NCBI RefSeq assembly: GCF_965215815.1
Contig: NZ_CBDCEO010000013.1
Location: 682,001-746,000 of the forward strand
DNA length: 64,000 nt
Source of the DNA: Poriferisodalis sp965215815
Lineage (GTDB): Bacteria; Actinomycetota; Acidimicrobiia; Acidimicrobiales; Poriferisodalaceae
Direction of reading: 5' to 3'
Numbering within the stretch: the first letter of the stretch is position 1; each line of letters begins with the position of its first letter. Of the stretch, positions 26,493 to 35,646 are shown piece by piece. Both the position numbers and the translations under genes were made by a program. The notes below the pieces were generated by a model. That model worked only from the letters and a program-made list of their open reading frames with translations, was not told the origin of the DNA and did no database searches.

Positions 26493-29400
26493 TCAGACGA
26501 CGGCGGTGTTGCGGAGGTGCTTGACGATCTCGAAGAACTCATCGACATCGTCGGATGCGAAGATGGCGTCGGGTCCCTCGGGGGCCACGCTGATGAAGGG
26601 CGACTCGTAGACGCGGCGTTCCTCGACGGTGCCGTGCTCGGTGAGGTAGTCGATCACCAACTCGACGAAGCGGATCTGGTTGACGCTGTAGCGCTTGTCG
26701 TCGAGGAACTTGGCGAAGGCACGCTTCGCGGCGGCCCGATCGAGCCCTACCAGCGAGCGGATGAACAGCCCGAAGCTGCCGGCACGCTTTGACGCCTCGG
26801 CGAAGGTGTCGTCGTCGCCGATGCCGGCGGCCACCAGCACACGCTGCAAAGCGCCCATATCGACCAGCGTCAACGGCTCGCCGCTGCGGACCTTGGCCAC
26901 AACATCCTCGGCCAGGTTCTCCTTCAGGAAGTGCTGTGCCTTCTTGCGGAACTGGGCGAACTCGCCACCGCCACCACCGCTGCCGGCATCGTCGCCGCCA
27001 CCAGCATCACCGTCACCACCGGGCCCGCCGGTACCAGGCAGCTTGATCACGCTGGCCCCGCCGAGCTCATCGGCAAAATCGCTGTAGAGCACGTTCTTGT
27101 TGGTGTGCGCGATGAGCTGCACCAGGTTGCGGAGCCGCTTGCGGGCGTCCTCGAGCATCGGGTAGGTGACGTCGGCCCACCACTCGTCGGTCTGGATGTC
27201 GTCAATCAGCCCCTTCTGCTGAGCCACCACGGGAATCGCCGTTCCGAGGTCCGCCAGCGCGGACGCCACACGAATGATCCGCCTGCGCTGCCGCTCGAAC
27301 GGCTCACGCCGCAGCAGGCCCAATTGCGCATTCAGCATCACCACGTCGAAGCGCTTGGCGTCCTCGCTGTCGGCATCGAGCTGGTCGGGCAGCTTGGCCA
27401 CCCGCTCATTGAGCTGAGCCAAGTCCGCCAGCGAGGCCGTCTCCCACGCTTCAAGCGAGCTGAACCGCTCCACCAGCTCCAAGTGGGGGCGCACCAAGAA
27501 GTTGTCGGGGTTCATCGACTCCACGGTCCGGTGCAGCGTGGCTGCGATCTCAGCCCGCTCGTCGCCGAGCGCCGCCACCGAATCGAGCTTCTGCAGCAAC
27601 TCCAGCCGTGCGCTGAACAGGATCTCGCTGAGCGACTTGCCGCTCGACTTCTCCGCCGGCACCAGCGGCTGGCTGAAGTACTCAAGGTTCCCGCAGAAGT
27701 CGAACACGTTGAAGTGCGTCTTGTGCTCGTCGGGCCCGAACAGGTCCTCACACAGCCGGGTCCCCCGGCCGAGCATCTGCCAGAACTTGGTCTTCGACCG
27801 CACCAGCTTGAAGAACACCAAGTTGACGACCTCGGGCACGTCGATGCCGGTGTCCAGCATGTCCACGCTGATCGCGATGTGCGGCGCCTTCGCCTTGTTA
27901 GAGAAGTCGTCGATCAGGCTCTGGCCGTACTTCACCTTGTGGGTGATGACCCGGGCGAAGTTCCCGGCATCCAGCGACGGGTAGTTGGCGTCGAAGCGCT
28001 CCTTGATGAACTCGGCGTGCTTCTGGTTCTTCGCGAAGATGATCGTCTTGCCCAGCCGGTCGCCGCCGGCCACCTTGACGCCCTCGGTCATCAGATACTC
28101 GAGCACCCGATCGACGGTGTCCTTGTTGAAGAGCCACTTGTTGAGCTCGGCGGGGTCGACCGCCTCGGGCGGCGCCAGGGGGCTGCCTTCATCGTCGGTG
28201 CCCCAGTCCAGCTCGTCCCAGTCGTCCTTCTCGTCTTCGCTCAGGTCGTCGTACCGGATGCCTTCGCGCACGAACTTGAGCTGCACTGACACGCTCTGGG
28301 GCGGCACCAAGAACCCGTCCTTGATGGCGTCGTCCAGCGAGTAGGCGTCGGTGGGCACGCCTGTCTCCAGGTCGAACAGGTCGTAGGTGTTCTTGTCGAC
28401 CTCGTCCTTGGGGGTGGCGGTCAGGCCCATCAACAGCGAGTCGAAGTACTCGAAGATGCCCCGGTACTTGCGATACACCGAGCGGTGCGCCTCGTCGATC
28501 ACCACCAGGTCGAAGTGCCCCACACCGAACCGGCGGGTCCCGTCGGCCCGGTACTCGTCGATCTTGCCGACCATCGTCTGGTAGGTCGACACGTACACCC
28601 GGCCGTCCACGTTGCCCTCGGTCACCAGGTTCACCGGCGCCGAGTCAGGCAGGTGGGTCTTGAAGGCGTTCACCGCCTGATTCACGAGCGCCGTGCGATC
28701 AGCCAGGAACAGCACTCGCTTCACCCAGCCGGCGCGCATCAGCAGATCCACCAGAGCGATCACCGTGCGGGTCTTGCCCGCACCGGTGGCCATCACCAGC
28801 AATGCCTTGCGCTGCTTGCCGATCTCGAAATGCTCGGCGATGGCGCTGATCGCTCGCCGCTGGTAGTGGCGGTCGACGATCTGCTCGCCGGCGTCGAGTG
28901 ATGCCAGCGACGTGCGGACTGTGCGCCGCTGGATGAGCACTGCCAGCTCGTCGCGGGTGCAGAACCCTTGCACTCGCCGGGCCGGGTACTGGGTGTCGTC
29001 CCACAGCCAGTGCTCGTAGCCGTTGCTGCAATAGATGAGCGGCCGCTGACCCGTCTCGTCCTCCAGGCACTTGGCGTAGAGCTTCGCCTGCTCCATGCCG
29101 ATCTTCGGATCGGCCAGCGCCTTCTTGGCCTCCACCACGGCCAACGGCAGCCCGTCGGCACCCCACAGCACATAGTCCGCATAGCCGACGCCCGATTCCG
29201 AGGGCATCCCGTGCACCTCGTACTCGGTGTCTCGGCCTTCGACGAGACCGGTCCAGCCGGCTTCCGCCAGCAGGGCGTCGATCTTGAACTTGCGGGTCTC
29301 GGCCTCAGACCAGTCGAACGCCTCCGGCGGGACCGTCTCGGCCGCCTTCTTCTTCGCCGCGGCGACCTCTGCCCGCAGCTTCGCCAGTTCGGCGTTCAGC

Positions 29401-29957
29401 TCCTCGGCGGTGCGTGTGGATTCTTCCAGCCGCACCTGAGCGGCGGCATGCTCTGCGGTTTCCCACTCCAGCCGTTGCTCAAGCTCCTGGCGCTCCCGCA
29501 GCGACGCCTGCTCGGCCTTGCCAGCATCGAGCAGCTTGTGCGGGTTGAAGCGCACTGCCGGATCTGGCTTCGCCGAACGGCCGTAGGTGAACGCCAGCCA
29601 AGAGCAGAACTGGAACAGCGCCGAGACGATCTCGACCGCCTCCAGCCTCGACGGCGCCTTCGACTCGTGGACGGCACGATTCCCGGCCCGCTGGATCTTG
29701 CACGCCACGTTGAAGACCCTGCCGCCCTCCAACGTCTTGAATGCCGGCTCATTCAGCCGCGCGTTGAGCTTGTCGTCGTACGGCACCGGGAGCGCCCGGT
29801 CATGCTGGTACACCCACCGGACGGCGGATTCGAGGCACTTGCGCGCATAGATGACCGAGGCGCCCGGATCCGACAGTGAGTACCCCTCGGCCCGCGACGC
29901 CGACTCGAACTCCGGCCTGAACTCAGCTTCGAGGAACGAGAACTGTGACTCGCTCAC
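26493..29957 (-). CDS. hsdR: Type I restriction endonuclease subunit R
   Basis: 1154 residues, GTG start at 29957 overlapping the HsdS stop (GTGA). The N-terminus has a DUF4145-like helical region and a coiled coil (~140-210). The PD-(D/E)XK nuclease domain lies at ~245-290 (YADYVLWGADGLPLAVVEAKK). The SF2 translocase contains Walker A MATGAGKTRT at ~393, DEAH box VIDEAHRS at ~490 and later motif VI GRGTRLCEDLFG. The C-terminal EcoEI_R_C-type region includes a Gly-rich linker (~1000). It cleaves DNA after translocation when it meets unmodified target sites, in complex with HsdM and HsdS. Confidence 0.95.
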   Translation of the reverse strand: MSESQFSFLEAEFRPEFESASRAEGYSLSDPGASVIYARKCLESAVRWVYQHDRALPVPYDDKLNARLNEPAFKTLEGGRVFNVACKIQRAGNRAVHESKAPSRLEAVEIVSALFQFCSWLAFTYGRSAKPDPAVRFNPHKLLDAGKAEQASLRERQELEQRLEWETAEHAAAQVRLEESTRTAEELNAELAKLRAEVAAAKKKAAETVPPEAFDWSEAETRKFKIDALLAEAGWTGLVEGRDTEYEVHGMPSESGVGYADYVLWGADGLPLAVVEAKKALADPKIGMEQAKLYAKCLEDETGQRPLIYCSNGYEHWLWDDTQYPARRVQGFCTRDELAVLIQRRTVRTSLASLDAGEQIVDRHYQRRAISAIAEHFEIGKQRKALLVMATGAGKTRTVIALVDLLMRAGWVKRVLFLADRTALVNQAVNAFKTHLPDSAPVNLVTEGNVDGRVYVSTYQTMVGKIDEYRADGTRRFGVGHFDLVVIDEAHRSVYRKYRGIFEYFDSLLMGLTATPKDEVDKNTYDLFDLETGVPTDAYSLDDAIKDGFLVPPQSVSVQLKFVREGIRYDDLSEDEKDDWDELDWGTDDEGSPLAPPEAVDPAELNKWLFNKDTVDRVLEYLMTEGVKVAGGDRLGKTIIFAKNQKHAEFIKERFDANYPSLDAGNFARVITHKVKYGQSLIDDFSNKAKAPHIAISVDMLDTGIDVPEVVNLVFFKLVRSKTKFWQMLGRGTRLCEDLFGPDEHKTHFNVFDFCGNLEYFSQPLVPAEKSSGKSLSEILFSARLELLQKLDSVAALGDERAEIAATLHRTVESMNPDNFLVRPHLELVERFSSLEAWETASLADLAQLNERVAKLPDQLDADSEDAKRFDVVMLNAQLGLLRREPFERQRRRIIRVASALADLGTAIPVVAQQKGLIDDIQTDEWWADVTYPMLEDARKRLRNLVQLIAHTNKNVLYSDFADELGGASVIKLPGTGGPGGDGDAGGGDDAGSGGGGGEFAQFRKKAQHFLKENLAEDVVAKVRSGEPLTLVDMGALQRVLVAAGIGDDDTFAEASKRAGSFGLFIRSLVGLDRAAAKRAFAKFLDDKRYSVNQIRFVELVIDYLTEHGTVEERRVYESPFISVAPEGPDAIFASDDVDEFFEIVKHLRNTAVV

Positions 29958-30547
29958 AGCTCACCCCGAAACGCCCTCTGTGAAAGTCCACCGTAGAGGA
30001 TGTCAATAATCCTGATTGCCTCGAAATGCAACTCTCGGAGTGCCTCGGCCCCGTCCAATATTGCCGCAATGCGTCGCTGCTCCTCGATCGGCGGCAACGG
30101 GATCTCGATGTTGTCGAGGTCGCCCTTCTTGAGGTTGTTGATGTTGGAGCCTGCCGCGACCCGCGACACGTACTGTCGGTAGGGTTTCGTCTGGAAGAAA
30201 TGAGCGAAGTAGCCGGAGTCGATTTGTGGGCCAGGCCTCAAGACCTTACAAAATGCCCCAAAAGCGACTCCCTCGTCGCGGCGAATGCGCGCAGCCTTCC
30301 CAACGACATCGAGACTTCCGCTCGATGTCGCGATCAGAACATCGCCTTTCTTGAGCCATTGGTCCTTGCTCACTCTGAGAGCAGGCACGAACACGAGATC
30401 ATCGATCTTCAACTCGCCGTCGACAATGTTCCCAGCACGAACTACCCCAACTGTGCCGCTCTGAGGTGTCGTCGAAGCCTCAGCCGCCTTGTATGTCACG
30501 CCTCGGATCTGGGCGGCGAGTTCATGTACCGGAACGCGCCCTGTCAT
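29954..30547 (-). CDS. hsdS: Type I specificity subunit, single-TRD (half-size) HsdS
   Basis: 197 residues, about half the length of a standard HsdS. One target-recognition domain (~20-150, including GDVLIATSSGSLDVVGKAAR) is followed by one conserved helix region (IEIPLPPIEEQRRIAAIL). Half-HsdS proteins can dimerise to specify palindromic bipartite targets. There is a four-base overlap with HsdM (ATGA at 30544-30547) and with HsdR. Alternatively, the second TRD could be supplied by the M-S fusion encoded just upstream. Confidence 0.88.
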   Translation of the reverse strand: MTGRVPVHELAAQIRGVTYKAAEASTTPQSGTVGVVRAGNIVDGELKIDDLVFVPALRVSKDQWLKKGDVLIATSSGSLDVVGKAARIRRDEGVAFGAFCKVLRPGPQIDSGYFAHFFQTKPYRQYVSRVAAGSNINNLKKGDLDNIEIPLPPIEEQRRIAAILDGAEALRELHFEAIRIIDILYGGLSQRAFRGEL

Positions 30548-32100
30548 GCCAGCAGCGCTTTCAGGTCTTCAACGCCCGCCAAGATGTCGTTCTCAAGCTC
30601 GGACAACTCGTCGAGCATCCCAACCGGAGACGAGTATTCGATCGCGTCGTAAACGATCTCCTGGTACCGATTGAGGTTGAGGTCGTAGTCGTTGGATGCT
30701 ATTTGGGCCCTCGGGATGCAGAAAGACTGCTCAGACACCGCCCGCTCCAACTCCGAGCCGCTGCGCTCACGCCAGCGGGCGAGCGCATCGGGCAAATTGT
30801 TCTTCTCGTGCTCGTCCTCTGTCAGGCCCTCGACGAGAGCGCCGAACTCGGTCTCATCGAGCAGCCGATCACGCTTGTCGTCAAGACTGTAGCCATCGGC
30901 ATGCAGGTCGTAGAACCAGACGAGGTCGGTGCCGCCGGAGTTCGTTTTGGTGAACAGCAAAATCGCCGTGGATACTGCCGAGTACGGCTTGAACACACCT
31001 GCGGGCAGCGACACGATGCCATCCAACTTCTGGTCCTCGACCAAGATCCGGCGAAGCTCCTTGTGCGCTTTGGTCGAACCGAATAGCACACCGTCGGGAA
31101 CGATGACCGCAGCACGGCCGCCAGGCCTCAGCAACCGCAGGAACAACGACACAAACAGCAGCTCGGTCTTCTTGGTCCTGACGACCTGAAGGAGTCCCTT
31201 GGCAGTGCCCTCGTAGTCCAGCGACCCAGCGAAAGGCGGGTTGGCGAGGATCAGGCTGTAGGCCTCGGCGTCGGCGGCGTGGTCCTCGGCGAGCGAGTCG
31301 CGGTAGCTGACGTTCGGGTTCTGCACCCCGTGGAGCTGCATGTTCATCGACCCAATGCGGAGCATCGTGCTGTCGAAGTCGTAGCCGGAGAACATCCCAT
31401 TGTGGAAGTGCTTCGCTGCGGCGGGACGCGTAAGAGCGCTCGGGTGCTCGCGGCGGATGTACTCCCCGGCTCCGACCAGGAATCCACACGTGCCGCTCGC
31501 GGGGTCGCAGATCACGTCGTCGGGCTGGGGCGCCATCATCTCGACCATCAGCTGGATGATGTGCCTCGGCGTGCGGAACTGGCCGTTCTGGCCTGCCGTT
31601 GCGATCTTCGAGAGCATGTACTCGTAAACATCGCCTTTGGTGTCGCGGTCGGCCATCTCGACGGCGTCGAGCCCATCCACCGCCTTCTGCAGCAGGGCCG
31701 GTGTCGGAATCGTGAGCTTGGCTCCGCTCATGTGCTTGGCGTGGCTGCTCTTGCCCGCCCGCTGCTGCAGGAACGGGAACACGTAATTCTCGACGATGTC
31801 GAACATCTCAGCGGCAGGGCGGTTCTTGAATCTCGACCAGCGCAGGTCGCCGTACGGCCGACCCTCAACGCGCCCCTCAGGCCGGAACTCCTGCCCCTCG
31901 GGGAAGATGTCGTCCTCGGACGGGATCGGCTCTCCCATGTGGTTCGCCTTGTTCTCTGCCAGCGTCTGCTGCTCGTCGAGGGCCTTGATGAACAGCAGGT
32001 ATGTGAGCTGCTCCATCACCTCCAGCGGGTTCGAGATGCCCCCCGACCAGAAGTCGTTCCACACCGCATCGATCTGCCGCTTCAGCTCACCCGTGACCAT
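30544..32100 (-). CDS. hsdM: Type I methyltransferase subunit M
   Basis: 518 residues. An N-terminal HsdM_N helical domain (1-150) is followed by the N6-adenine methyltransferase core with GQFRTPRHIIQLMVEMMAP, motif I VICDPASGTCGFLV at ~205-218 and motif IV ILANPPFAGS (NPPF). It methylates adenine within the sequence set by HsdS. It is the first gene of the overlapping hsdM-hsdS-hsdR operon, 78 bp downstream of the M-S fusion gene and on the same strand. Confidence 0.95.
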   Translation of the reverse strand: MVTGELKRQIDAVWNDFWSGGISNPLEVMEQLTYLLFIKALDEQQTLAENKANHMGEPIPSEDDIFPEGQEFRPEGRVEGRPYGDLRWSRFKNRPAAEMFDIVENYVFPFLQQRAGKSSHAKHMSGAKLTIPTPALLQKAVDGLDAVEMADRDTKGDVYEYMLSKIATAGQNGQFRTPRHIIQLMVEMMAPQPDDVICDPASGTCGFLVGAGEYIRREHPSALTRPAAAKHFHNGMFSGYDFDSTMLRIGSMNMQLHGVQNPNVSYRDSLAEDHAADAEAYSLILANPPFAGSLDYEGTAKGLLQVVRTKKTELLFVSLFLRLLRPGGRAAVIVPDGVLFGSTKAHKELRRILVEDQKLDGIVSLPAGVFKPYSAVSTAILLFTKTNSGGTDLVWFYDLHADGYSLDDKRDRLLDETEFGALVEGLTEDEHEKNNLPDALARWRERSGSELERAVSEQSFCIPRAQIASNDYDLNLNRYQEIVYDAIEYSSPVGMLDELSELENDILAGVEDLKALLA

Positions 32101-32178
32101 GGTTTCTCCTTTCGGCCGATCCAGTGGAATCGGTGTGATAGCGGAACTGCAGCCGATGCGTACGCATTTGCGCGGTAT

Positions 32179-34335
32179 TCACGAGCCGCCCCGGACGTCG
32201 GCAACGAACAGGTCTAGTCGGAGTTCTCTCAGCTCATTGAGCTGAGAGTGCACCTCGTCAACCCTGACGATGGCGTCGTCCAGTTCCCGCAACAGCTCTT
32301 CGGCCTTGCGCTGATCTTCCATCGGCGGGACAGGAATCTTGAAGGACTGCAGTGCCCCGAAGCCCAGCCTCGGCAACGTGGTCCCGGCAGTGTGCCGAAG
32401 CACTTGCTCTCTAAAGGGGGTGGACTGCGTCCAGATGTACGTCCATACGGAGGTGAGCTCGGGACTCGTGGGTCTCACTACGGCGCACTCTCGTCCGAGC
32501 ACGGCTCCCGCATGGTATGCGGTCACGAGCTTTGACTGCCCTGCAACGCCCGCTAGCGCCACAACGACGTCCCCAGCTTGCAAGTGCACTGGATGCACTC
32601 CGAGATCGTCAGGATCAACGAGCCTCGCCTGAAGGGGGTCGCCCGCCGAGACTTCGGCCGTTCCGAATAGAGGCACACCATTCTCGGAGTCACGGGGCCT
32701 CGGTGATGCAGTACCGCGCAGAATCTCCGCCACGCTCTCGAGGACACGGTTCGGCTCCGCTTGCCACAATCCTCCCCCCTGAGGGACCCAGTCACGAGAT
32801 CGACTGACCGCGTCTGCTGCCGCATCAGCCGAGGTTGGTAGGCACGTTCGTATCTCCTCAGCGCGTTCGCGAAGCTCGCCCACATTCACCTCGACAGCGG
32901 GTCGATATCGCTTCGGGTCGAAGATCGCTCCGTTCTCGATGACTTCCGTGACGTCAACTGGCCAGGCGATCTCCGAATCGACTGGCTGGGCGCGCTCGTG
33001 TGCTTGCAACGCAGCCGCCACCCGATCGATGTCGCTTTGGTCGAAGGAATGTTGTGATCGGCCGGTGGTGCCCAACGTCGAGGCGTCGACAAGCAGGACG
33101 GACGTGACGTTGGGCGACGGGGGCCGAAGTACCCAAAGCGCTAGGGGAATCGAGGTGTTGGCACGCAAGCGACTCGGCAGCCCGACAACCGCTTGGACAA
33201 CCCCTGCCTCGAGCATGGCTTGTCGCACGCGCGCGTCGCTGCCGCTTCCTGCAGCCGCTCCGGTGGTGGTGAGCACTACACCTCGGCCGTTCTCGGCAAG
33301 GCACTGAGTCGCTAGCTGGACCCACGCCAGATCGGCGCTTCTCGGCGACGGCGCGCCAAAGGTCCACCGATCGTCCATGTAGACGTCCGCATCTGCCCAG
33401 TGCTTCTGAGCCAACGGTGGGTCGACAAGGACGAGATCGGCCCTAGGGAGCTCATCTGGCGGGACTCGGAACGCATCGGCAAGCCGCAGTTCCGCCCTGA
33501 GACCCGAGAGCAGGAACCTGGCGCGAGCAATTCTCAATGCAGTGTCGCTGATCTCGAATCCGATGAGGCGGGCATCTTGCGACACATCCCCGTCCCTGTG
33601 GAGCGCCGCCGACATCAACAGCCCTCCTTCACCACATGCCAGGTCACACACAGTTCCGCCGCGATCACCGGCCAACTGGACCATCAGGCGCGCGACATCA
33701 CTAGGTGTGGAGTGTTCACCGCGGAAGCGATCGATGCCGTGGGCACGACTGAAGACCTCTTCGAAGAGATCAGAGCGTGAGGTCGTCTCGTCAGTAGCAG
33801 CTTCGAGGCTGTCGATCAGAGATCTGAGCAGTTCAGCATTCGCTGTTGACGCGTACGCAAAGCCTGGGATGAGCAGGTCGTCAAGGCAGGGATTCTCGCT
33901 CTCGATTCTGGCTGCGGCTGAACGCAATCTTGCGCCAAGTTCCGCCGAGGGCAACTGACGCAGCTGGTCCCAGGAGTCCGACGGCCCCACACCGGCGGTA
34001 GCCGTGGGAGCTTCTTGACATCGAGGTGTGGCATCGCAGACTTCGAGATAGATGAGTACCGCGACGAGCATCTGAGTGATCTCGTCAGGATCAAGAAAGT
34101 TCCGCAGGCCGTCGGCCAGTGACCATGCCCTGAGACCTGCAGGTACTGGGCGGTCGATCTTCCCGTTCTCGAACAGCCAGCGTTCAATCTGTCGCAGATC
34201 GAAGCCGCCCCTCGAATCCGGTACGGGAAAATTGGAGTGACGCTTTCGCCAATTACCGACGGCCGATCGTCCGACTCCCGCGATTTCCGCGATCTGCTGG
34301 GTGCTAACGGTGACCCGACCTCGTACTTCGCTCAT
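32179..34335 (-). CDS. HTH / N6-adenine methyltransferase / TRD fusion (M-S type)
   Basis: 718 residues from the ATG at 34335, whose first bases overlap the NYN gene stop (ATGA). N-terminal HTH (STQQIAEIAGVGRSAVGNW, residues ~9-27). The methyltransferase core contains RGEHSTPSDVARLMVQLA, motif I VCDLACGEGGLL and motif IV LVLVDPPLAQ (DPPL, not NPPF/Y). The C-terminal ~200 residues resemble a HsdS half (target-recognition region with LQAGDVVVALAG, then KIPVPPMEDQRKAEELLREL). It could modify DNA alone, or supply an additional specificity to the neighbouring type I complex. The DPP motif could be functional, as in other N6 enzymes. Confidence 0.82.
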   Translation of the reverse strand: MSEVRGRVTVSTQQIAEIAGVGRSAVGNWRKRHSNFPVPDSRGGFDLRQIERWLFENGKIDRPVPAGLRAWSLADGLRNFLDPDEITQMLVAVLIYLEVCDATPRCQEAPTATAGVGPSDSWDQLRQLPSAELGARLRSAAARIESENPCLDDLLIPGFAYASTANAELLRSLIDSLEAATDETTSRSDLFEEVFSRAHGIDRFRGEHSTPSDVARLMVQLAGDRGGTVCDLACGEGGLLMSAALHRDGDVSQDARLIGFEISDTALRIARARFLLSGLRAELRLADAFRVPPDELPRADLVLVDPPLAQKHWADADVYMDDRWTFGAPSPRSADLAWVQLATQCLAENGRGVVLTTTGAAAGSGSDARVRQAMLEAGVVQAVVGLPSRLRANTSIPLALWVLRPPSPNVTSVLLVDASTLGTTGRSQHSFDQSDIDRVAAALQAHERAQPVDSEIAWPVDVTEVIENGAIFDPKRYRPAVEVNVGELRERAEEIRTCLPTSADAAADAVSRSRDWVPQGGGLWQAEPNRVLESVAEILRGTASPRPRDSENGVPLFGTAEVSAGDPLQARLVDPDDLGVHPVHLQAGDVVVALAGVAGQSKLVTAYHAGAVLGRECAVVRPTSPELTSVWTYIWTQSTPFREQVLRHTAGTTLPRLGFGALQSFKIPVPPMEDQRKAEELLRELDDAIVRVDEVHSQLNELRELRLDLFVADVRGGS

Positions 34336-34802
34336 GCCGACTCCGGTAGCTCGGCGTTCGAGGCATCGAGGCACGGCAGCAACAAGTGCTGCCGGGAAGC
34401 GAGTTGCAAGGTGCGCGAAAAGCTCTCATGTCGCGCGATGACTGTCACGTTGACACCCTGCATTCCAAGGCAGGCAACAGCGTCGGCGAAGATCGCGTCG
34501 CCAGAGGCGACCATGACATGTTGGAACCGCTCGGCGACGCGTTCACCGGTGATCACGCCGAGCAAGGCCAGGTCGGCCCCGTCCTTGCCAGATCGGGGAA
34601 CGTGACGTGCCCGAGGCCACTCCCACGCGACCGAGCCGAATGCGTGATGACTGCACGCGACCACAACCTGGTCGCCGTAACGGACGTACATCGGCTCGTA
34701 GTGATCTCGGACTTGGCGAACCTGGCGAGCCGAGGGATCCGGCGAACCGACAAGGTTCTCGATGTCGATTAGGTGAAGTGTGCGGTTTTGGTTGTTCTGC
34801 AT
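34332..34802 (-). CDS. NYN/PIN-like ribonuclease-domain protein
   Basis: 156 residues from the ATG at 34802, selected because a -10 box lies 6 bases upstream and the frame further up contains repeats. The fold is NYN-like: LHLIDIENLVGSPD (first acidic Asp and Asn), DGADLALLGVI and VMVASGDAIFADAVACLG, giving the characteristic set of aspartates. NYN proteins are predicted RNases. The gene is translationally coupled to the M-S methyltransferase, suggesting an effector tied to a DNA-modification sensor. Confidence 0.78.
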   Translation of the reverse strand: MQNNQNRTLHLIDIENLVGSPDPSARQVRQVRDHYEPMYVRYGDQVVVACSHHAFGSVAWEWPRARHVPRSGKDGADLALLGVITGERVAERFQHVMVASGDAIFADAVACLGMQGVNVTVIARHESFSRTLQLASRQHLLLPCLDASNAELPESA

Positions 34803-34808
34803 AGCCCC

Positions 34809-34814
34809 ACTATA
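34809..34814 (-). promoter_or_regulatory. -10 box of NYN gene (leaderless)
   Basis: TATAGT with an extended TG upstream, 6 bases from the ATG at 34802, so transcription should begin at or next to the start codon. Leaderless mRNAs are common in actinobacteria. The -35 position falls on the palindromes at 34828-34862. Confidence 0.5.
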
Positions 34815-34827
34815 CAGGCCGGATATC

Positions 34828-34862
34828 GTGACATCATGCCACATATCTTTGTGACATGTCAC
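34828..34862. promoter_or_regulatory. Two GTGACAT-type palindromes upstream of NYN gene
   Basis: GTGACATGTCAC at 34851-34862 is a perfect 12-bp palindrome. GTGACATCATGCCAC at 34828-34842 has the same half-site as 7-bp arms around one base, with one mismatch. Both lie where a repressor would cover the -35 region. The HTH of the M-S fusion in this operon is a candidate binder. Confidence 0.5.
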
Positions 34863-34863
34863 C

Positions 34864-34940
34864 AATTCCTTCGTGTTGTCTTGGCGATTCTTCGAGGATT
34901 CTTTGGAGATTCCTTGCGAATGCTCTGAGAATGTCTTGAC
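34864..34940. repeat. Seven 11-bp degenerate direct repeats
   Basis: Contiguous units of exactly 11 bp: AATTCCTTCGT, GTTGTCTTGGC, GATTCTTCGAG, GATTCTTTGGA, GATTCCTTGCG, AATGCTCTGAG, AATGTCTTGAC. The approximate consensus is RATTCYTTGRG. The 11-bp period equals about one DNA turn, so a protein could bind every unit on one face. They abut the palindromes upstream of the NYN promoter. No ORF or known repeat class explains them. Confidence 0.6.
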
Positions 34941-35016
34941 GGTCCGCTCGGAATGCCCCTTCATTCCACAGTGCGTCGTTCTGGAGTCTCGGGCGCGCCG
35001 TGACTCCTGTGAGGCG

Positions 35017-35043
35017 GCCGAGCCCACCCCAGGTGGGCTCGGC
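35017..35043. terminator. Strong 12-bp hairpin without T-tract
   Basis: GCCGAGCCCACC and GGTGGGCTCGGC pair perfectly around a 3-base loop (CCA). The structure is terminator-like, but no T-run follows on either strand. It lies 16 bases before a fragment of the selenoprotein-type gene. It could be a remnant terminator or a recombination-prone palindrome. Confidence 0.4.
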
Positions 35044-35058
35044 TGCTCCGATGCAAGT

Positions 35059-35100
35059 GTGAAACGGTGGCCCAAGGCACGCATCGCCGTCATTCCGTGA
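35059..35100 (+). pseudogene. N-terminal fragment of AhpD-like selenoprotein gene
   Basis: Codons GTG-AAA-CGG-TGG-CCC-AAG-GCA-CGC-ATC... read VKRWPKARIAVIP then TGA. The sequence matches the region around the start of the gene at 55068 (VKRWLMARITVIPDDAW) and stops abruptly. It is a short relic of the same gene whose 3' pieces occur at 56852 and 61786. Confidence 0.5.
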
Positions 35101-35359
35101 TGCCAGCCGAAACGGCCGGTTCAACGAGCTTCGCCCCGCGTCGTGGATTAGACCTGCAGCCGATTCGATCACACCCCTGCCATCAGCTCGCCCGAGCGTC
35201 TGCGGCGTGGCCGCTCGCATTCTGGTCCGCGCCGTCTCATCAATGACGGCGGCGTTCTCGTTGCGATCAGGCACGTTTGGACCACCGCATCGCTGTTCCG
35301 TTGTTTGGAAATTGACCGAGGCTGACGACACTCTGGGCGTCCCGGCAGAGGAAATCCTG

Positions 35360-35509
35360 ATGGAAGATCAAAAAGGGCAGAGCAAGCTCCGGCATCGCCT
35401 AGCGGTGCTTCGCCGCGCCAAGGAGGTGTCAGACAACGCCGCGGCGACATTCCGTTACCGCAAGATCGGCCGTCCCACGTACTACAAGGCACGCAACCAC
35501 CACACGTAG
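35360..35509 (+). pseudogene. IS481-type transposase N-terminal remnant
   Basis: ATG at 35360 followed by KLRHRLAVLRRAKEVSDNAA and RYRKIGRPTYYKARN, then a stop. This resembles the HTH N-terminus of IS481-family transposases (LRHAxEVSGNVAxTCRxxGISRxTYYKW). No catalytic domain follows. Apart from this, the preceding fragment and the hairpin, 35101-35646 contains nothing I can support. Confidence 0.5.
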
Positions 35510-35646
35510 CTCGGTCCCGACGAAGCCGGCTCTCAACAACCGTAAGAGCATCACCGTGCATCAAAAGCCTCCTGCGCCAAATGTGAGGCCCGACAGCTCA
35601 ACACCCGCCCGGGAGGCTCACCATGAAATGGACGTCAACAACGTCC

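Noticed and set aside
26931..28289. 452-codon plus-strand ORF opposite hsdR
   Set aside because: It is an antisense shadow of hsdR caused by GC-rich third positions; the translation is rich in H, E, L and R with no domain, and hsdR is unmistakable.
34864..34940. Replication origin or CRISPR array
   Set aside because: The 11-bp repeats have no spacers, so they are not CRISPR. No Rep protein or DnaA boxes are nearby, so an origin is unsupported.
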